Source: DATMNI01 sp035570275 (GTDB lineage Bacteria; Acidobacteriota; Terriglobia; Bryobacterales; Bryobacteraceae). From it: DNA of 24,312 bases. Positions 1 to 8,568 of this stretch are shown here, one piece after another (the first letter of the stretch is position 1; every line of letters begins with the position of its first letter). The translations under genes and the position numbers were made by a program. The notes under the pieces were generated by a model. The model saw only the letters and a list, made by a program, of their open reading frames with translations. It did not search any database and was not told the DNA's origin. The stretch spans positions 1 to 24,312 of the forward strand of contig DATMNI010000133.1 of assembly GCA_035570275.1 (NCBI GenBank), read 5' to 3'.

Positions 1-192
1 GCGGCTCAAAGCGCCGGGCCGGCCGCGTCCGTCGAAGCGCAGATCCGCGAGTTGGAAACCCGCGCCATGCGGTTGTGCGCCAGCTTTCATAAGACCGCCA
101 ACGTGGCCGATTCCATCGAGCGCCCGTGGGTCATCGGCACGATCAAGAAGGTACAGCGGATGATCAACCGGCTGGAGTTGGAGATCCGGTAG
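1..192 (+). CDS. C-terminal end of an unidentified protein (5' end outside window)
   Basis: The first frame is open from base 1 to a TAG at 190-192 and gives 63 residues. The segment is rich in charged residues and looks helical: it contains IRELETRAMRLCASFHKT and ends VQRMINRLELEIR. That pattern suggests an amphipathic or coiled-coil C-terminus, with one Cys and no recognisable catalytic motif. I do not recognise the family. It lies upstream of and on the same strand as the NCS1 permease, but about 340 bases separate them and a dispersed repeat lies between, so operon membership is doubtful. It could be the end of any larger protein. Coding is supported only by the open frame and the natural codon choice. 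Confidence 0.55.
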   Translation, partial: AAQSAGPAASVEAQIRELETRAMRLCASFHKTANVADSIERPWVIGTIKKVQRMINRLELEIR

Positions 193-533
193 AGCCTGCG
201 ATCCGGTCCCCGAGGGCCGCGCCGTCGTGCGGCAGGTTGCGCGAGCGGCAACTGGCTGAACCAGCAGGTTCAGTATGACCCCTGGCACGGGGGAAAAAAT
301 CGGAAATCACTTCACGTGCAGAAATTGTCTGCCGCGTGATGTTCGCGCGCCCCTGCCGAAACGAGCGCCCCAGGGCGCGTGCTGGGCGTCGGCAGGCGGA
401 TTGCCAATCCGCCGCAGGTTAACAACCTGCCCCACAAAAAGCTCACTTGACCCCAATCCCCGTTTGTGTCAGCCTTGCCGGATAATGGGTACACAGATGC
501 GGGCCACCGGTCGTGCGGCATGAGGCGCGGAAT
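193..533. other. Non-coding region between the first gene and the permease
   Basis: I see no credible gene here. The short open frames on both strands are Arg/Pro-rich without family features. The region holds a small hairpin (GTTGC 236-240, GCAAC 248-252) soon after the first gene's stop, and one copy of the 45-bp double-hairpin repeat at 391-435. A GATAAT at 481-486 resembles a -10 box, but no well-spaced -35 accompanies it, so the permease promoter is not resolved. Confidence 0.6.
391..435 (+). repeat. Double-hairpin dispersed repeat, copy A
   Basis: Two perfect stem-loops stand back to back. Stem 1 is GGCGGATT (395-402) with AATCCGCC (406-413) around a 3-base loop. Stem 2 is GCAGGTT (414-420) with AACCTGC (424-430) around AAC. 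The element ends in CCCCAC. Two near-identical copies lie at 7825-7869 (inverted) and 7924-7968 (direct). It resembles a REP-type intergenic palindrome; no transposase of the REP-associated type is in the window. Confidence 0.85.
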
Positions 534-1981
534 ATGATGCAGCATGACCCCACCTTATATAACGAAGACCTGGCGCCAATTCCGCAGGAGCGGCGTTCGT
601 GGGGCATGTACAACTACGCGTCGCTGTGGGTCGCCATGTCGGTCTGCATCCCCACCTATATGCTGGCCTCGGGGCTGATTGCCGGTGGCATGAGCTGGTG
701 GCAGGCCATCGGCACCATTCTGCTGGGCAACCTGATCGTGCTGATCCCGATGCTGCTTAACGCGCACGCCGGCGCCAGGTACGGCATTCCATTTCCGGTT
801 TTTGTGCGCGCCAGCTTCGGCGTGCGTGGCGCCAACCTTCCGGCCGTGCTGCGCGCGCTGGTGGCCTGCGGCTGGTTCGGCATTCAGACATGGATCGGCG
901 GGCAGGCCATCTATTCCATGCTGAAAATCCTGTGGCCCGCGGTGGCGTCGTCGCCGGCGGGTGTGTGGAGTGGCACGTGGATCTGTTTCTTCGCCTTCTG
1001 GGCTTTGAACATCGCCGTGATCTGGCGCGGCATCGAAACCATCAAGATGCTGGAGGGAATCGGCGCGCCGTTCATGCTGGGAATCGGGCTGCTGCTGCTG
1101 TGGTGGATCACGGGCAAGGCCGGCGGCCTGGGGCCGGTGCTGAGCGCCCCGAGCAAGTTCCACAGCACCGCCGCGTTCATCCGGTTCTTCGTTCCATCGC
1201 TCACCGGGATGGTCGGCTTCTGGGCCACGGTGGCGCTGAATATCCCGGATTTCACGCGCTACGCCAAGTCGCAGAAGGCGCAGATGTGGGGCCAGGCGCT
1301 GGGTCTGCCGGCCGCGATGACGCTCTATTCGTTTATCGGCGTGGCGGTGACATCGGCTTCGGTGGTGTTGTTCGGCGAGGCCATCTGGGACCCGGTGGCG
1401 CTGCTGGGCCGCTTCAATCAGCCGGTGGTGGCGACGATCGCGCTGGTGGCCCTGCTGATCGCCACGCTGAACACCAACGTGGCGGCCAACGTGGTGTCGC
1501 CTTCGAACGATTTTTCGAATCTGAATCCGCGGCTGATTTCGTTCCGGACCGGCGGCCTGATCACGGGCGTGGTGGGAATCCTCATGATGCCATGGAAGCT
1601 CATGAGCGATTTCAGTTCGTACATATTTGGATGGCTGGTGGGCTATTCGGGCCTGCTGGGGCCGATCGCCGGCGTGATGATCGCCGATTATTTTGTGGTG
1701 CGCCGTTCGCACTTGAAGGTGGACGATCTTTACCGCCGCGGGGGCATTTACGAATATGATGGCGGCGTCAACTGGCGCGCGGTGGCAGCGTTGACCGTGG
1801 GTGTGGTGGTGGCGTTGCTGGGTCTGGCGGTGCCGCCGCTGCGATGGTTATACGACTATGCCTGGTTCGTCGGATTCGGCGTGGCCGGCGCGGTATACGT
1901 CATCTTAATGCAACGGGCTTTTGGATACGGGCGGCCGCCCGCCGGCTTGCCGGAATTGCAGGGTGAATTGGAGGGTGAATC

Positions 1982-1985
<4 letters not shown>
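534..1985 (+). CDS. NCS1 family nucleobase/hydantoin:cation symporter
   Basis: This inner-membrane permease belongs to the nucleobase:cation symporter-1 family, which imports uracil, cytosine, allantoin, hydantoins or related rings with H+ or Na+. The frame is open from a GTG at 513 (490 residues). I prefer the ATG at 534, which has GAGG eight bases upstream, giving 483 residues. About 12 hydrophobic segments are visible. Family marks include the GIQTWIGGQA stretch in the third helix, the segment around NIPDFTRYAKS, and NTNVAANVVSPSNDFSNL, which matches the conserved NCS1 asparagine-rich helix. The last eight residues are a 12-bp tandem duplication (QGEL then EGES). Its stop overlaps the next start as ATGA, so it is probably translationally coupled to the dehydrogenase. 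Substrate cannot be told from sequence alone; the partner favours a pyrimidine or hydantoin breakdown route. Confidence 0.92.
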
Positions 1986-3469
<1,484 letters not shown>

Positions 3470-3583
3470 GGTGCGGCGGGGCGAGCTACATGTTCGGCAA
3501 CTGGATCAATTTGAAAAGCACCAAAGGATCGGCATCAGAAGGACTGCGACGATCAGGTTAGCTGATGGCAGCAAGGGTGGCGA

Positions 3584-3772
3584 TCACGCACGTTTGCGGG
3601 TTGCGGCCCGCGCTGCAATCGCGACAAGCGCCCGGAGCGCATCATTCACCGACTTGGAATCCGGAAAAGCCTCGGCCAATTCCGGGTCCAGAAGCACCAC
3701 ATTAGTTCCCCGGCGGTATCTGTCCACGTACTTGCCCCGAACGCCACCGGAAAAGTCATACTCCGCTCTCAT
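3584..3772 (-). CDS. Small antitoxin-like protein (partner type of BrnT toxins)
   Basis: The product has 62 residues. It begins MRAEYDFSGGVRGKYVDRY and continues TNVVLLDPELAEAFPDSKSVNDALRALV. The 'EYDFSxGxRGKY' opening is typical of short antitoxin-like proteins encoded just downstream of BrnT-family toxins; the assignment is from recall of that pattern, not a search. The C-terminal half looks like a helix-turn-helix or ribbon-helix-helix dimerisation unit with a basic tail. It starts 15 bases after the stop of the toxin remnant, as in a normal toxin-antitoxin operon. The gene appears whole, so it is now an orphan antitoxin that may still bind DNA or a related toxin elsewhere. Confidence 0.7.
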   Translation of the reverse strand: MRAEYDFSGGVRGKYVDRYRRGTNVVLLDPELAEAFPDSKSVNDALRALVAIAARAATRKRA

Positions 3773-3787
3773 CTCACGGGTACGGGC

Positions 3788-3972
3788 TTAGAGGGAGGTT
3801 TCTTCATAGTTGCGTCTCTCATGTTTCGTCGCCGGGCGAGCGCTGATCAGACGGATCCGCTCTCCTGTAATAGTATGAACCACAATCAGCAGACTTCGCT
3901 GGCTGGATATTCCGATGATTACGAAGCGCTCTTCGTCGATGGCGTGATCCGGACGGCCATTCGTCGATGTGA
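3788..3972 (-). pseudogene. 5'-truncated BrnT-family toxin remnant
   Basis: The reading frame encodes GRPDHAIDEERFVIIGISS, then SLLIVVHTITGERIRLISAR and ATKHERRNYEE before a TAA at 3788-3790. This is the C-terminal half of a BrnT-type RNase toxin: the DEERF..IG, HT..GERIRLISAR and ERRxYEE segments are all family marks. The N-terminal half, normally an FxWDxxKxxxNxxKHG segment, is missing. Directly upstream in this strand is the stop codon of the AI-2E permease (3973-3975). No in-frame ATG, GTG or TTG lies between that stop and the conserved part; the only ATG there (rc of 3947-3960 area) is in another frame. The toxin is therefore most likely dead. The frame stays open further upstream only because it runs through the permease gene. 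Confidence 0.75.
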
Positions 3973-5217
3973 CTAATCTCCTAGAAACTTCCCGAAGGCA
4001 CGCAGACCCTTGACGTTGTCGCAGACCGCTTTGATGCCTGCCGTCAGCGGAATCGCCATCAGCAGGCCCGGGGCGTCCCACAGGAAGCCCCACAGCATCA
4101 ACGAAAACGTTACCACCAGGGGATTCAAATGAACGCGCGATCCGACAATTTTGGGGTACAGCAGGTTCAGCGCGATCAGGTGCAGCATCCCCACCGTCAC
4201 GATCACCAGCACGTACACGGACACGGTGTTCAGCGGCAGCGCGGCAAACAGCGGCGGGATCATGGCCAACGGCAGGCCGATATATGGCACCAGGCTCAGA
4301 GCGCCGCTTAACGGCCCCACCAGCATCGGGTACGGCACGTGCAGCAGCCAGAACAGGGCCGAGCTGACAATCGCCAGCAGCAGGCCCAGCAGAAAGTTCC
4401 CCACCACGAAGGCCCGCACCATCGTGGCAATGCCCTGCATGCTGCGCGCCGCGATCAGCCGGTCCTCCCCGTGAAAGAATTGCAGGAAGCTCCGGTTGAT
4501 GTGGTCGCGCCAGCTCAGCATGAAGTAAACCAGGAACGGAATGAACGACGCCATCAGCAGGACCTGGTAAACCGAGCTCAAGCGCGAGTAGATGTAATCG
4601 CCAATAGGCGTGCTTTCCTCGTGAATCCGGACTTCGGGAATGGCACCAGCGGCCGGGATTGGAATGGCGCCGGGAATCAGCGGCTGCACCGCGCCCACGG
4701 GTTTCCGGCCCTTGCGGACAGGCACCTCGGCCGGCGGTGGCTGCTGTTGAGCCTTGCGCCGTTCCACTTCCTGGCGCTGGCGCGCCGGCACCAGTACGCG
4801 GTAGGTCTGGTCTTCCATGCCGGAGATCTTCTGCTGGATGCCATCGACGATCTGGCCGATGCGCTCACCGTATTTCGGCAACTCGCCGTACAGCCCCGCC
4901 AGTTGCGAGTAGGCCCCCAGCCCGATCACATAGAGCAGCGCCAGAGCGAAGGAACAGACCACGAAGCTGGCCAGGCTGCGCGGAAAGCGGAGCCGCATCA
5001 GCAGGGCCACAAACGGCTCCAGGATAAATGCGATGGTGAGAGCGGCCAGAGACGTGATAAAAAATACACGCCCGAAGTATAGGATGGCTATAATCGCCCC
5101 CATCGCCAAAATGGGCATGGCTAAGTGCCGTGCATCGTGCACGGTCTGGCTGGTGCTGGAAAGATGCTTGGTGATCGGCGCCACGGCCAAAGACGACCTT
5201 TGCCTCGAATGTAGCAT
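3973..5217 (-). CDS. AI-2E family transporter (PerM/YdiK-like permease)
   Basis: This is a polytopic inner-membrane protein of the AI-2E/PerM family, whose members export signalling molecules or small solutes, or act as Na+/H+ antiporters. It has 414 residues. Two helices come first (about 34-75), followed by a third near 82-105. A long cytosolic or periplasmic loop follows with a Pro-rich insert (QQQPPPAEVP, then PLIPGAIPIPAAGAIPE). The C-terminal helices contain the family stretch FLVYFMLSWRD, then GPLSGALSLVPYIG and IALNLLYPKIVGSRVHLNP, the last two being the strongest family marks. The ATG at 5217 gives a 33-residue lead; a start nearer MPILAMG is also possible. Only 36 bases separate it from the divergent ruvX start. 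Its stop directly abuts the truncated toxin frame. Substrate unknown. Confidence 0.88.
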   Translation of the reverse strand: MLHSRQRSSLAVAPITKHLSSTSQTVHDARHLAMPILAMGAIIAILYFGRVFFITSLAALTIAFILEPFVALLMRLRFPRSLASFVVCSFALALLYVIGLGAYSQLAGLYGELPKYGERIGQIVDGIQQKISGMEDQTYRVLVPARQRQEVERRKAQQQPPPAEVPVRKGRKPVGAVQPLIPGAIPIPAAGAIPEVRIHEESTPIGDYIYSRLSSVYQVLLMASFIPFLVYFMLSWRDHINRSFLQFFHGEDRLIAARSMQGIATMVRAFVVGNFLLGLLLAIVSSALFWLLHVPYPMLVGPLSGALSLVPYIGLPLAMIPPLFAALPLNTVSVYVLVIVTVGMLHLIALNLLYPKIVGSRVHLNPLVVTFSLMLWGFLWDAPGLLMAIPLTAGIKAVCDNVKGLRAFGKFLGD

Positions 5218-5223
5218 GCGCCC

Positions 5224-5253
5224 TGCCTATAATGAAGCCGTGCCTATAATGAA
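5224..5253 (+). promoter_or_regulatory. Duplicated TATAAT box upstream of ruvX
   Basis: The 13-mer TGCCTATAATGAA occurs at 5224-5236 and again at 5241-5253, a 17-bp tandem duplication. Each copy carries a perfect TATAAT (5228-5233 and 5245-5250). The ruvX ATG at 5254 follows the second copy at once. Transcription from the first box would give a leader of about 13 bases with no Shine-Dalgarno; from the second box it would begin inside the gene. No convincing -35 is seen. Confidence 0.5.
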
Positions 5254-5760
5254 ATGGAATTGACGCGCGCGCAGTCTCGCATTCTCGCCTTAGATCTGGG
5301 TAAGAGGCGCATCGGTCTGGCGATCAGCGACCCCCTCGGAATTACCGCTCAGGGGCTGCCAAACCTGGTGCGCGGAAGAAAACGCGCCGACCTGGACGCG
5401 CTCGAACACATCATCAAAGAACGCGAAGTCGGCATGATCCTGCTGGGCAACCCCATCAACATGAGCGGCGCCGAGGGACGCCAATCCGGCTGGGTCCGCG
5501 AATTCGCCGGGACTCTGGAGAAGCGCACGGGCCTGCCCATCCAGCTCTGGGACGAGCGGCTCACCACGGTGGAAGCCGGCCGTGTGCTGCGCGCCAGCGG
5601 CATCAGCATCGAAAAGCGCGCCGCGGCCATCGACCGCCTTTCGGCTGTGATCCTGTTGCAGAGCTACCTGGATTCGGGACGCCGCTGGAATCCGGATGGC
5701 GGGCCGGATAGCGATCCCGACGGCTACCCGGATGACTACCCGGATGGAGCGGATTTGTGA
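5254..5760 (+). CDS. ruvX: Putative pre-16S rRNA nuclease / Holliday junction resolvase family (YqgF/RuvX)
   Basis: Members of the YqgF/RuvX family have an RNase H fold and act in 16S rRNA 5'-end maturation; some resolve Holliday junctions. The cytoplasmic protein has 168 residues, against about 140 usually. The N-terminus RILALDLGKRRIGLAISD gives the first catalytic Asp (D14). GNPINMSG follows, then WDERLTTVEA (E101) and IDRLSAVILLQ (D127), so all expected acidic positions are present. The extra length is a tail of five 4-residue repeats (PDGG, PDSD, PDGY, PDDY, PDGA; residues 147-166) encoded by a 12-bp unit at 5692-5751. No ribosome binding site precedes the ATG. The TGA overlaps the mltG GTG as GTGA, so the two are coupled, an arrangement seen in many bacteria. 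Confidence 0.93.
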   Translation: MELTRAQSRILALDLGKRRIGLAISDPLGITAQGLPNLVRGRKRADLDALEHIIKEREVGMILLGNPINMSGAEGRQSGWVREFAGTLEKRTGLPIQLWDERLTTVEAGRVLRASGISIEKRAAAIDRLSAVILLQSYLDSGRRWNPDGGPDSDPDGYPDDYPDGADL

Positions 5761-6788
5761 AGGCCGTTCGCCTCTTGACGCTGGCAGCCCTGGTGATTGG
5801 CGGCTTCGCCGGCTACCGTCTGGCCAGCCCGTACCAGGGCTTTCAGGGCGAAACCTTCGTCAATCTTCCTCGCGGCACCAGCACTTCCGCCATGGCCGAT
5901 CTGCTGGTGCAGGCCGGCGTCATTAGGGGACGCGCCGATTTCCTGGCGGCCCGGTTGATTTCGCAACGCCGTGTCCTGCAGGCCGGCGAATACCGATTCA
6001 ACCGCCCGGCAACTCCGCTCGGAGTGGTAGACCGCATCGCTCGGGGCGACATTTTCTATTACGAATTGCTGGTGCCGGAAGGCAAGAACATGTTCGACAT
6101 CGCAGCCGCCGCCGAGCAACTGGGACTGTTCAAGGCCGGCCAGTTTCTGGCCGCCGCGCGCGACCCGCATCTGATCCGGGATCTGGATCCCCAGGCCCCT
6201 ACACTGGAAGGCTTCCTCTTCCCGGACACCTACAAGTTAGGCCGCCAAACCACGCCCGAAGACCTCTGCCGCATCATGACCGGCAAGTTCCGCGAGGCCT
6301 GGAAAAGCCGGCAGCGCGGCACGAACGCCCAGGACAGCGCCCAGAACAACACCGGGGACAACTCTAGGGACAACGCGGGCGTTCACCGCACCATCACCTT
6401 GGCATCTTTGGTGGAAAAGGAAGGCAAATTGCCGGCCGAGCGAACCAAGATTGCCGCCGTTTTTGAGAACCGCCTGCGCATCGGCATGAAGCTGGATTGC
6501 GACCCCACTACCATCTACGCGGCCCTGCTGGACGGCCGGTATCGGGGCGTCATCCACCGTTCCGATTTGGACAGCGACAACCTGTACAACACGTATCGCC
6601 ACGTGGGTCTGCCTCCCGGACCGATCGCCAACCCGGGCCTGGCCGCCGTGCGCGCGGTGGAAGCGCCGGAGCCTTCGGATGCCCTGTATTTTGTGGCGCG
6701 GCCCGATGGTTCGGGCGCGCACGAGTTCTCCAGCACCATCGCCCGCCACCAGGACGCCGTGGAGAAGTACCGCCGTGCCAACCGCTAG
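5757..6788 (+). CDS. mltG: Endolytic murein transglycosylase MltG (YceG family)
   Basis: MltG cleaves nascent peptidoglycan strands in the periplasm and acts as a terminator of glycan polymerisation. The 343-residue product starts at a GTG that overlaps the ruvX stop. One N-terminal membrane anchor is visible at about residues 4-22. A LysM-like segment follows (FVNLPRGTSTSAMADLL). The YceG domain shows LVPEGKNMFDIA, TLEGFLFPDTYKL and the catalytic LASLVEKEG, with the Glu at residue 220. CDPTTIYA, YNTYRHVGLPPGPIANPG and DALYFVARPDGSGAHEFS are further family marks. Residues 188-207 are an Asn/Asp-rich insert of five 4-residue repeats (12-bp unit, 6318-6377) between the FPDTYK segment and the catalytic Glu. 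The insert lies in a linker and does not touch the active site. Confidence 0.95.
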   Translation: MKAVRLLTLAALVIGGFAGYRLASPYQGFQGETFVNLPRGTSTSAMADLLVQAGVIRGRADFLAARLISQRRVLQAGEYRFNRPATPLGVVDRIARGDIFYYELLVPEGKNMFDIAAAAEQLGLFKAGQFLAAARDPHLIRDLDPQAPTLEGFLFPDTYKLGRQTTPEDLCRIMTGKFREAWKSRQRGTNAQDSAQNNTGDNSRDNAGVHRTITLASLVEKEGKLPAERTKIAAVFENRLRIGMKLDCDPTTIYAALLDGRYRGVIHRSDLDSDNLYNTYRHVGLPPGPIANPGLAAVRAVEAPEPSDALYFVARPDGSGAHEFSSTIARHQDAVEKYRRANR

Positions 6789-7257
6789 GCAACCGGTGAA
6801 GCAGCGCTTGCGCGAATACCTGGCCGCGCAGCCCGTGGCCCACATTACTGAAGCGGTGTGGAACGATCTGTTGCAACGCCTGGCGCCGGTATCGGAAAGC
6901 TACCTGCGCGAGTTGCTCCGCGACACCGGGCTGCCCTTCGATCAACCCTTCGCCGGAATCCGCCAGCATACGTTCGAAGAGTTGGAGCACTCGCTCGGCG
7001 AAATGCAGCAGGTGTACGCCGGCGCCGTGGCGGCCGGCGACCGCGAGCGCGCGCGCTACTGCCGCCGCTTGGTGATCGGCGCCAAGGACCGCGCCCGGCA
7101 CACCGCGCAAGCTGGCAAGACGCCGCCGGACAAGAAGGCGCAGAAGAGAGAGATGATGGACTGGATGCTGGTCTGGCTGGAGAATCCCGAAATCTTCGCG
7201 GCCTGGATGGAGGCGCGCAAGCGGCTGGGCCTGCCACCGGGAGGAGGGCACAGCTAA
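6775..7257 (+). CDS. Conserved-looking protein of unknown function downstream of mltG
   Basis: The frame gives 160 residues from GTG 6775, which overlaps the mltG end by 14 bases, or 153 residues from GTG 6796. I cannot decide between them; 6796 gives MKQRLREYLAAQPVAHITEAVWNDLL style folding from the first residue. The protein is soluble, helical and basic, with no signal peptide or membrane segment. It reads LRELLRDTGLPFDQPFAGIRQHTFEELEHSL, then a basic stretch ARYCRRLVIGAKDRARH, and ends in WLENPEIFAAWMEARKRLGL. No catalytic motif is recognised. It is the third gene of a packed ruvX-mltG unit, and its position suggests it is cotranscribed. Function unknown. Confidence 0.75.
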   Translation: MPTARQPVKQRLREYLAAQPVAHITEAVWNDLLQRLAPVSESYLRELLRDTGLPFDQPFAGIRQHTFEELEHSLGEMQQVYAGAVAAGDRERARYCRRLVIGAKDRARHTAQAGKTPPDKKAQKREMMDWMLVWLENPEIFAAWMEARKRLGLPPGGGHS

Positions 7258-7282
7258 ACACGACGCCGGAGGTTGTTGCGTT

Positions 7283-7298
7283 GCCGCGGCCGCGCGGC
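7283..7298. terminator. Possible GC-rich hairpin between convergent genes
   Basis: GCCGCG (7283-7288) pairs with CGCGGC (7293-7298) around a GCCG loop, in the 93-base gap between the converging mltG-linked gene and the cytochrome gene. There is no T-tract on either side, so intrinsic termination is only a possibility. Confidence 0.25.
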
Positions 7299-7350
7299 GC
7301 CGGCGGCGCAGAGAGATGGCGCGGCGGCCAGCACAAGGTACCATGCGCTC

Positions 7351-7818
7351 TTACTTCGGCTCATGACAGTAGCCGCAATCGATACTCACTTTTTTGGTCT
7401 GATGGCAGGCCATGCACCCGCCCATCGAAATGTTGCCTTCGCGCGCCAGCTTGTCGCGTTCCGCCACCTTGCCGTGGCAATCCTCGCACTGGTTGCCGGT
7501 CTCCAGATGCGTCCGGTGGCTGAAATTGACGTACGAAGGAATCCAATACACGCGCAACCACGGGAGTTCCTTGTTGTCCTTCGCAGCCGCGGCGAGTTTC
7601 TGAATGTCCGGGCTGTCCGTTTTGATGGCCGAGTGGCACTGCATACACATCGAAGCCGCAGCCACTCCCATGGTCTCACCGGGGTCGGGATTGGCGTGGC
7701 ACGTTTTGCATTTGAGCTTCAGCGTTCCGGCGTGGACCTTGTGACTGAAGGCGACCGGCTGCGGCCGCGGCGTCTGCGCGGCTACAGGCTGCAGACAAAC
7801 CAGCAGGCATAGGAACAC
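7351..7818 (-). CDS. Pentaheme c-type cytochrome (cytochrome c7/class III-like)
   Basis: This is an exported electron carrier. Five CxxCH haem motifs are visible in 155 residues: CKTCH (37-41), CMQCH (58-62), CEDCH (111-115), CMACH (135-139) and CGYCH (148-152). His residues such as those in FSHKVHAG and NFSHRTHLETG are likely distal ligands. I chose the GTG at 7818, which begins FLCLLVCLQPVAAQT, a hydrophobic stretch ending in an AxA-like cleavage site. This signal lacks a basic n-region and a Shine-Dalgarno. The frame stays open to 7968, but that extension is a translation of two dispersed repeats and is not credible protein. It is the third gene after the TonB receptor and the gluconate-dehydrogenase-subunit-like gene. 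It may take electrons from a periplasmic dehydrogenase. Confidence 0.88.
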   Translation of the reverse strand: MFLCLLVCLQPVAAQTPRPQPVAFSHKVHAGTLKLKCKTCHANPDPGETMGVAAASMCMQCHSAIKTDSPDIQKLAAAAKDNKELPWLRVYWIPSYVNFSHRTHLETGNQCEDCHGKVAERDKLAREGNISMGGCMACHQTKKVSIDCGYCHEPK

Positions 7819-7824
7819 AGTTAT

Positions 7825-7869
7825 GTGAGGCAGGTTGTTAACCTGCGGCGGATTGGCAATCCGCCTGGC
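7825..7869 (-). repeat. Double-hairpin dispersed repeat, copy B
   Basis: This is the reverse complement of copy A (391-435) with only about two differences: it keeps both stems, GCAGGTT/AACCTGC and GGCGGATT/AATCCGCC. It begins six bases from the cytochrome GTG and so occupies the place of its ribosome binding site. Confidence 0.85.
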
Positions 7870-7923
7870 TGGGATTCGCAAGAAGTCCTCCTTTCCCGCC
7901 CGAAGGTTTGTCGCCGTCCTCGC

Positions 7924-7968
7924 GGCAGGCGGATTAACAATCCGCCGCAGGTTCACATCCTGCCCCAC
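7924..7968 (+). repeat. Double-hairpin dispersed repeat, copy C
   Basis: This copy has the same orientation as copy A and is inverted relative to copy B, with 54 bases between B and C. Stem 1 is intact (GGCGGATT, AAC loop, AATCCGCC). Stem 2 is partly broken (GCAGG ... CCTGC with a changed centre). It ends seven bases before the stop of the gene at 7975. Confidence 0.82.
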
Positions 7969-7974
7969 ACATCA

Positions 7975-8568
7975 TTAATCGATCGGATACCAATAGAGGC
8001 CAGTGCCGCCCATTCGCCGGCCGCCCCCTGAGGCGGGCGCGGTGTTATATTCCCGCGAGTTTACGGTGGCGGCGCGAACATCGGCTTTCGCGACTGCCAG
8101 GAAATGGGCCAGCGGGTCGGCGGGGGGAACATAAGTCCACGGCAGGTGCAGCGGCGCTAGGACAGCGTCCGCCTGCGCCGCGTCCAATTCGGCGAACGGC
8201 TTCTGGTACCGCTTGGCCGCCTGAGCGTTGAGCGCATCAAGCCCTGCCTGGTAGACCTGCTGCCGGTCGGCCGGCGATTCGGAAATCAGGAAATCCAGAA
8301 ACTCCGGCGCCTTGGCCTCCAGCGCGCCCGGCGCGTTGTTGATAGGCGGCATCAGCAGGCCGCTCAGCTTGCGCAACGCGGCGAATTGCGGGGCGTTGAA
8401 GAAATGCGGGACGGAGTCCGCCACCTGGTCGGCGGCGGCAGTGTCAAGCTTGAGATCCTCGGAGTCTGCCGGCCGCGGCGCCGGGGGAACAGCCGGTTGC
8501 TGCTGCCCCAAAAGCGCGGTAGCGGCCGGCGCGGCGGCCAGTGTCTGAAAGAATCGGCGGCGTTTCAT
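7975..8568 (-). CDS. Gluconate 2-dehydrogenase subunit 3-like protein, Tat-exported
   Basis: The 197-residue product starts MKRRRFFQTLAAAPAATALLG, a twin-arginine signal (RRRFF then a weakly hydrophobic Ala-rich h-region). The mature part shows FNAPQFAALRKLSGLLMPP and APEFLDFLISESPADRQQVYQAGLDALN, typical of the gluconate 2-dehydrogenase small subunit family. Those subunits accompany a GMC-type flavoprotein and help its Tat export and maturation in the periplasm. No GMC oxidoreductase gene is adjacent: upstream is the TonB receptor and downstream a cytochrome. The leader between the receptor stop and this ATG is a 30-base heptamer repeat with no Shine-Dalgarno. The partner may be encoded elsewhere, or the protein may have another role. 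Confidence 0.8.
   Translation of the reverse strand: MKRRRFFQTLAAAPAATALLGQQQPAVPPAPRPADSEDLKLDTAAADQVADSVPHFFNAPQFAALRKLSGLLMPPINNAPGALEAKAPEFLDFLISESPADRQQVYQAGLDALNAQAAKRYQKPFAELDAAQADAVLAPLHLPWTYVPPADPLAHFLAVAKADVRAATVNSREYNTAPASGGGRRMGGTGLYWYPID

Noticed and set aside
312..545. Small frames on either strand in the first non-coding region
   Set aside because: They run through repeat copy A, have no binding site and no recognisable pattern.
555..1712. A 385-residue minus-strand open frame opposite the permease
   Set aside because: It is His/Arg/Gln-rich without any family feature and lies fully antisense to a clear NCS1 gene; high GC content makes such frames common.
7819..7968. N-terminal extension of the cytochrome
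   Set aside because: The extra residues are translations of double-hairpin repeats B and C, and the signal peptide lies after them.
7825..7968. CRISPR or attachment site interpretation of the paired repeats
   Set aside because: Only two copies in opposite orientation, each made of two self-complementary stems, with a third lone copy 7 kb away; no cas or integrase gene.
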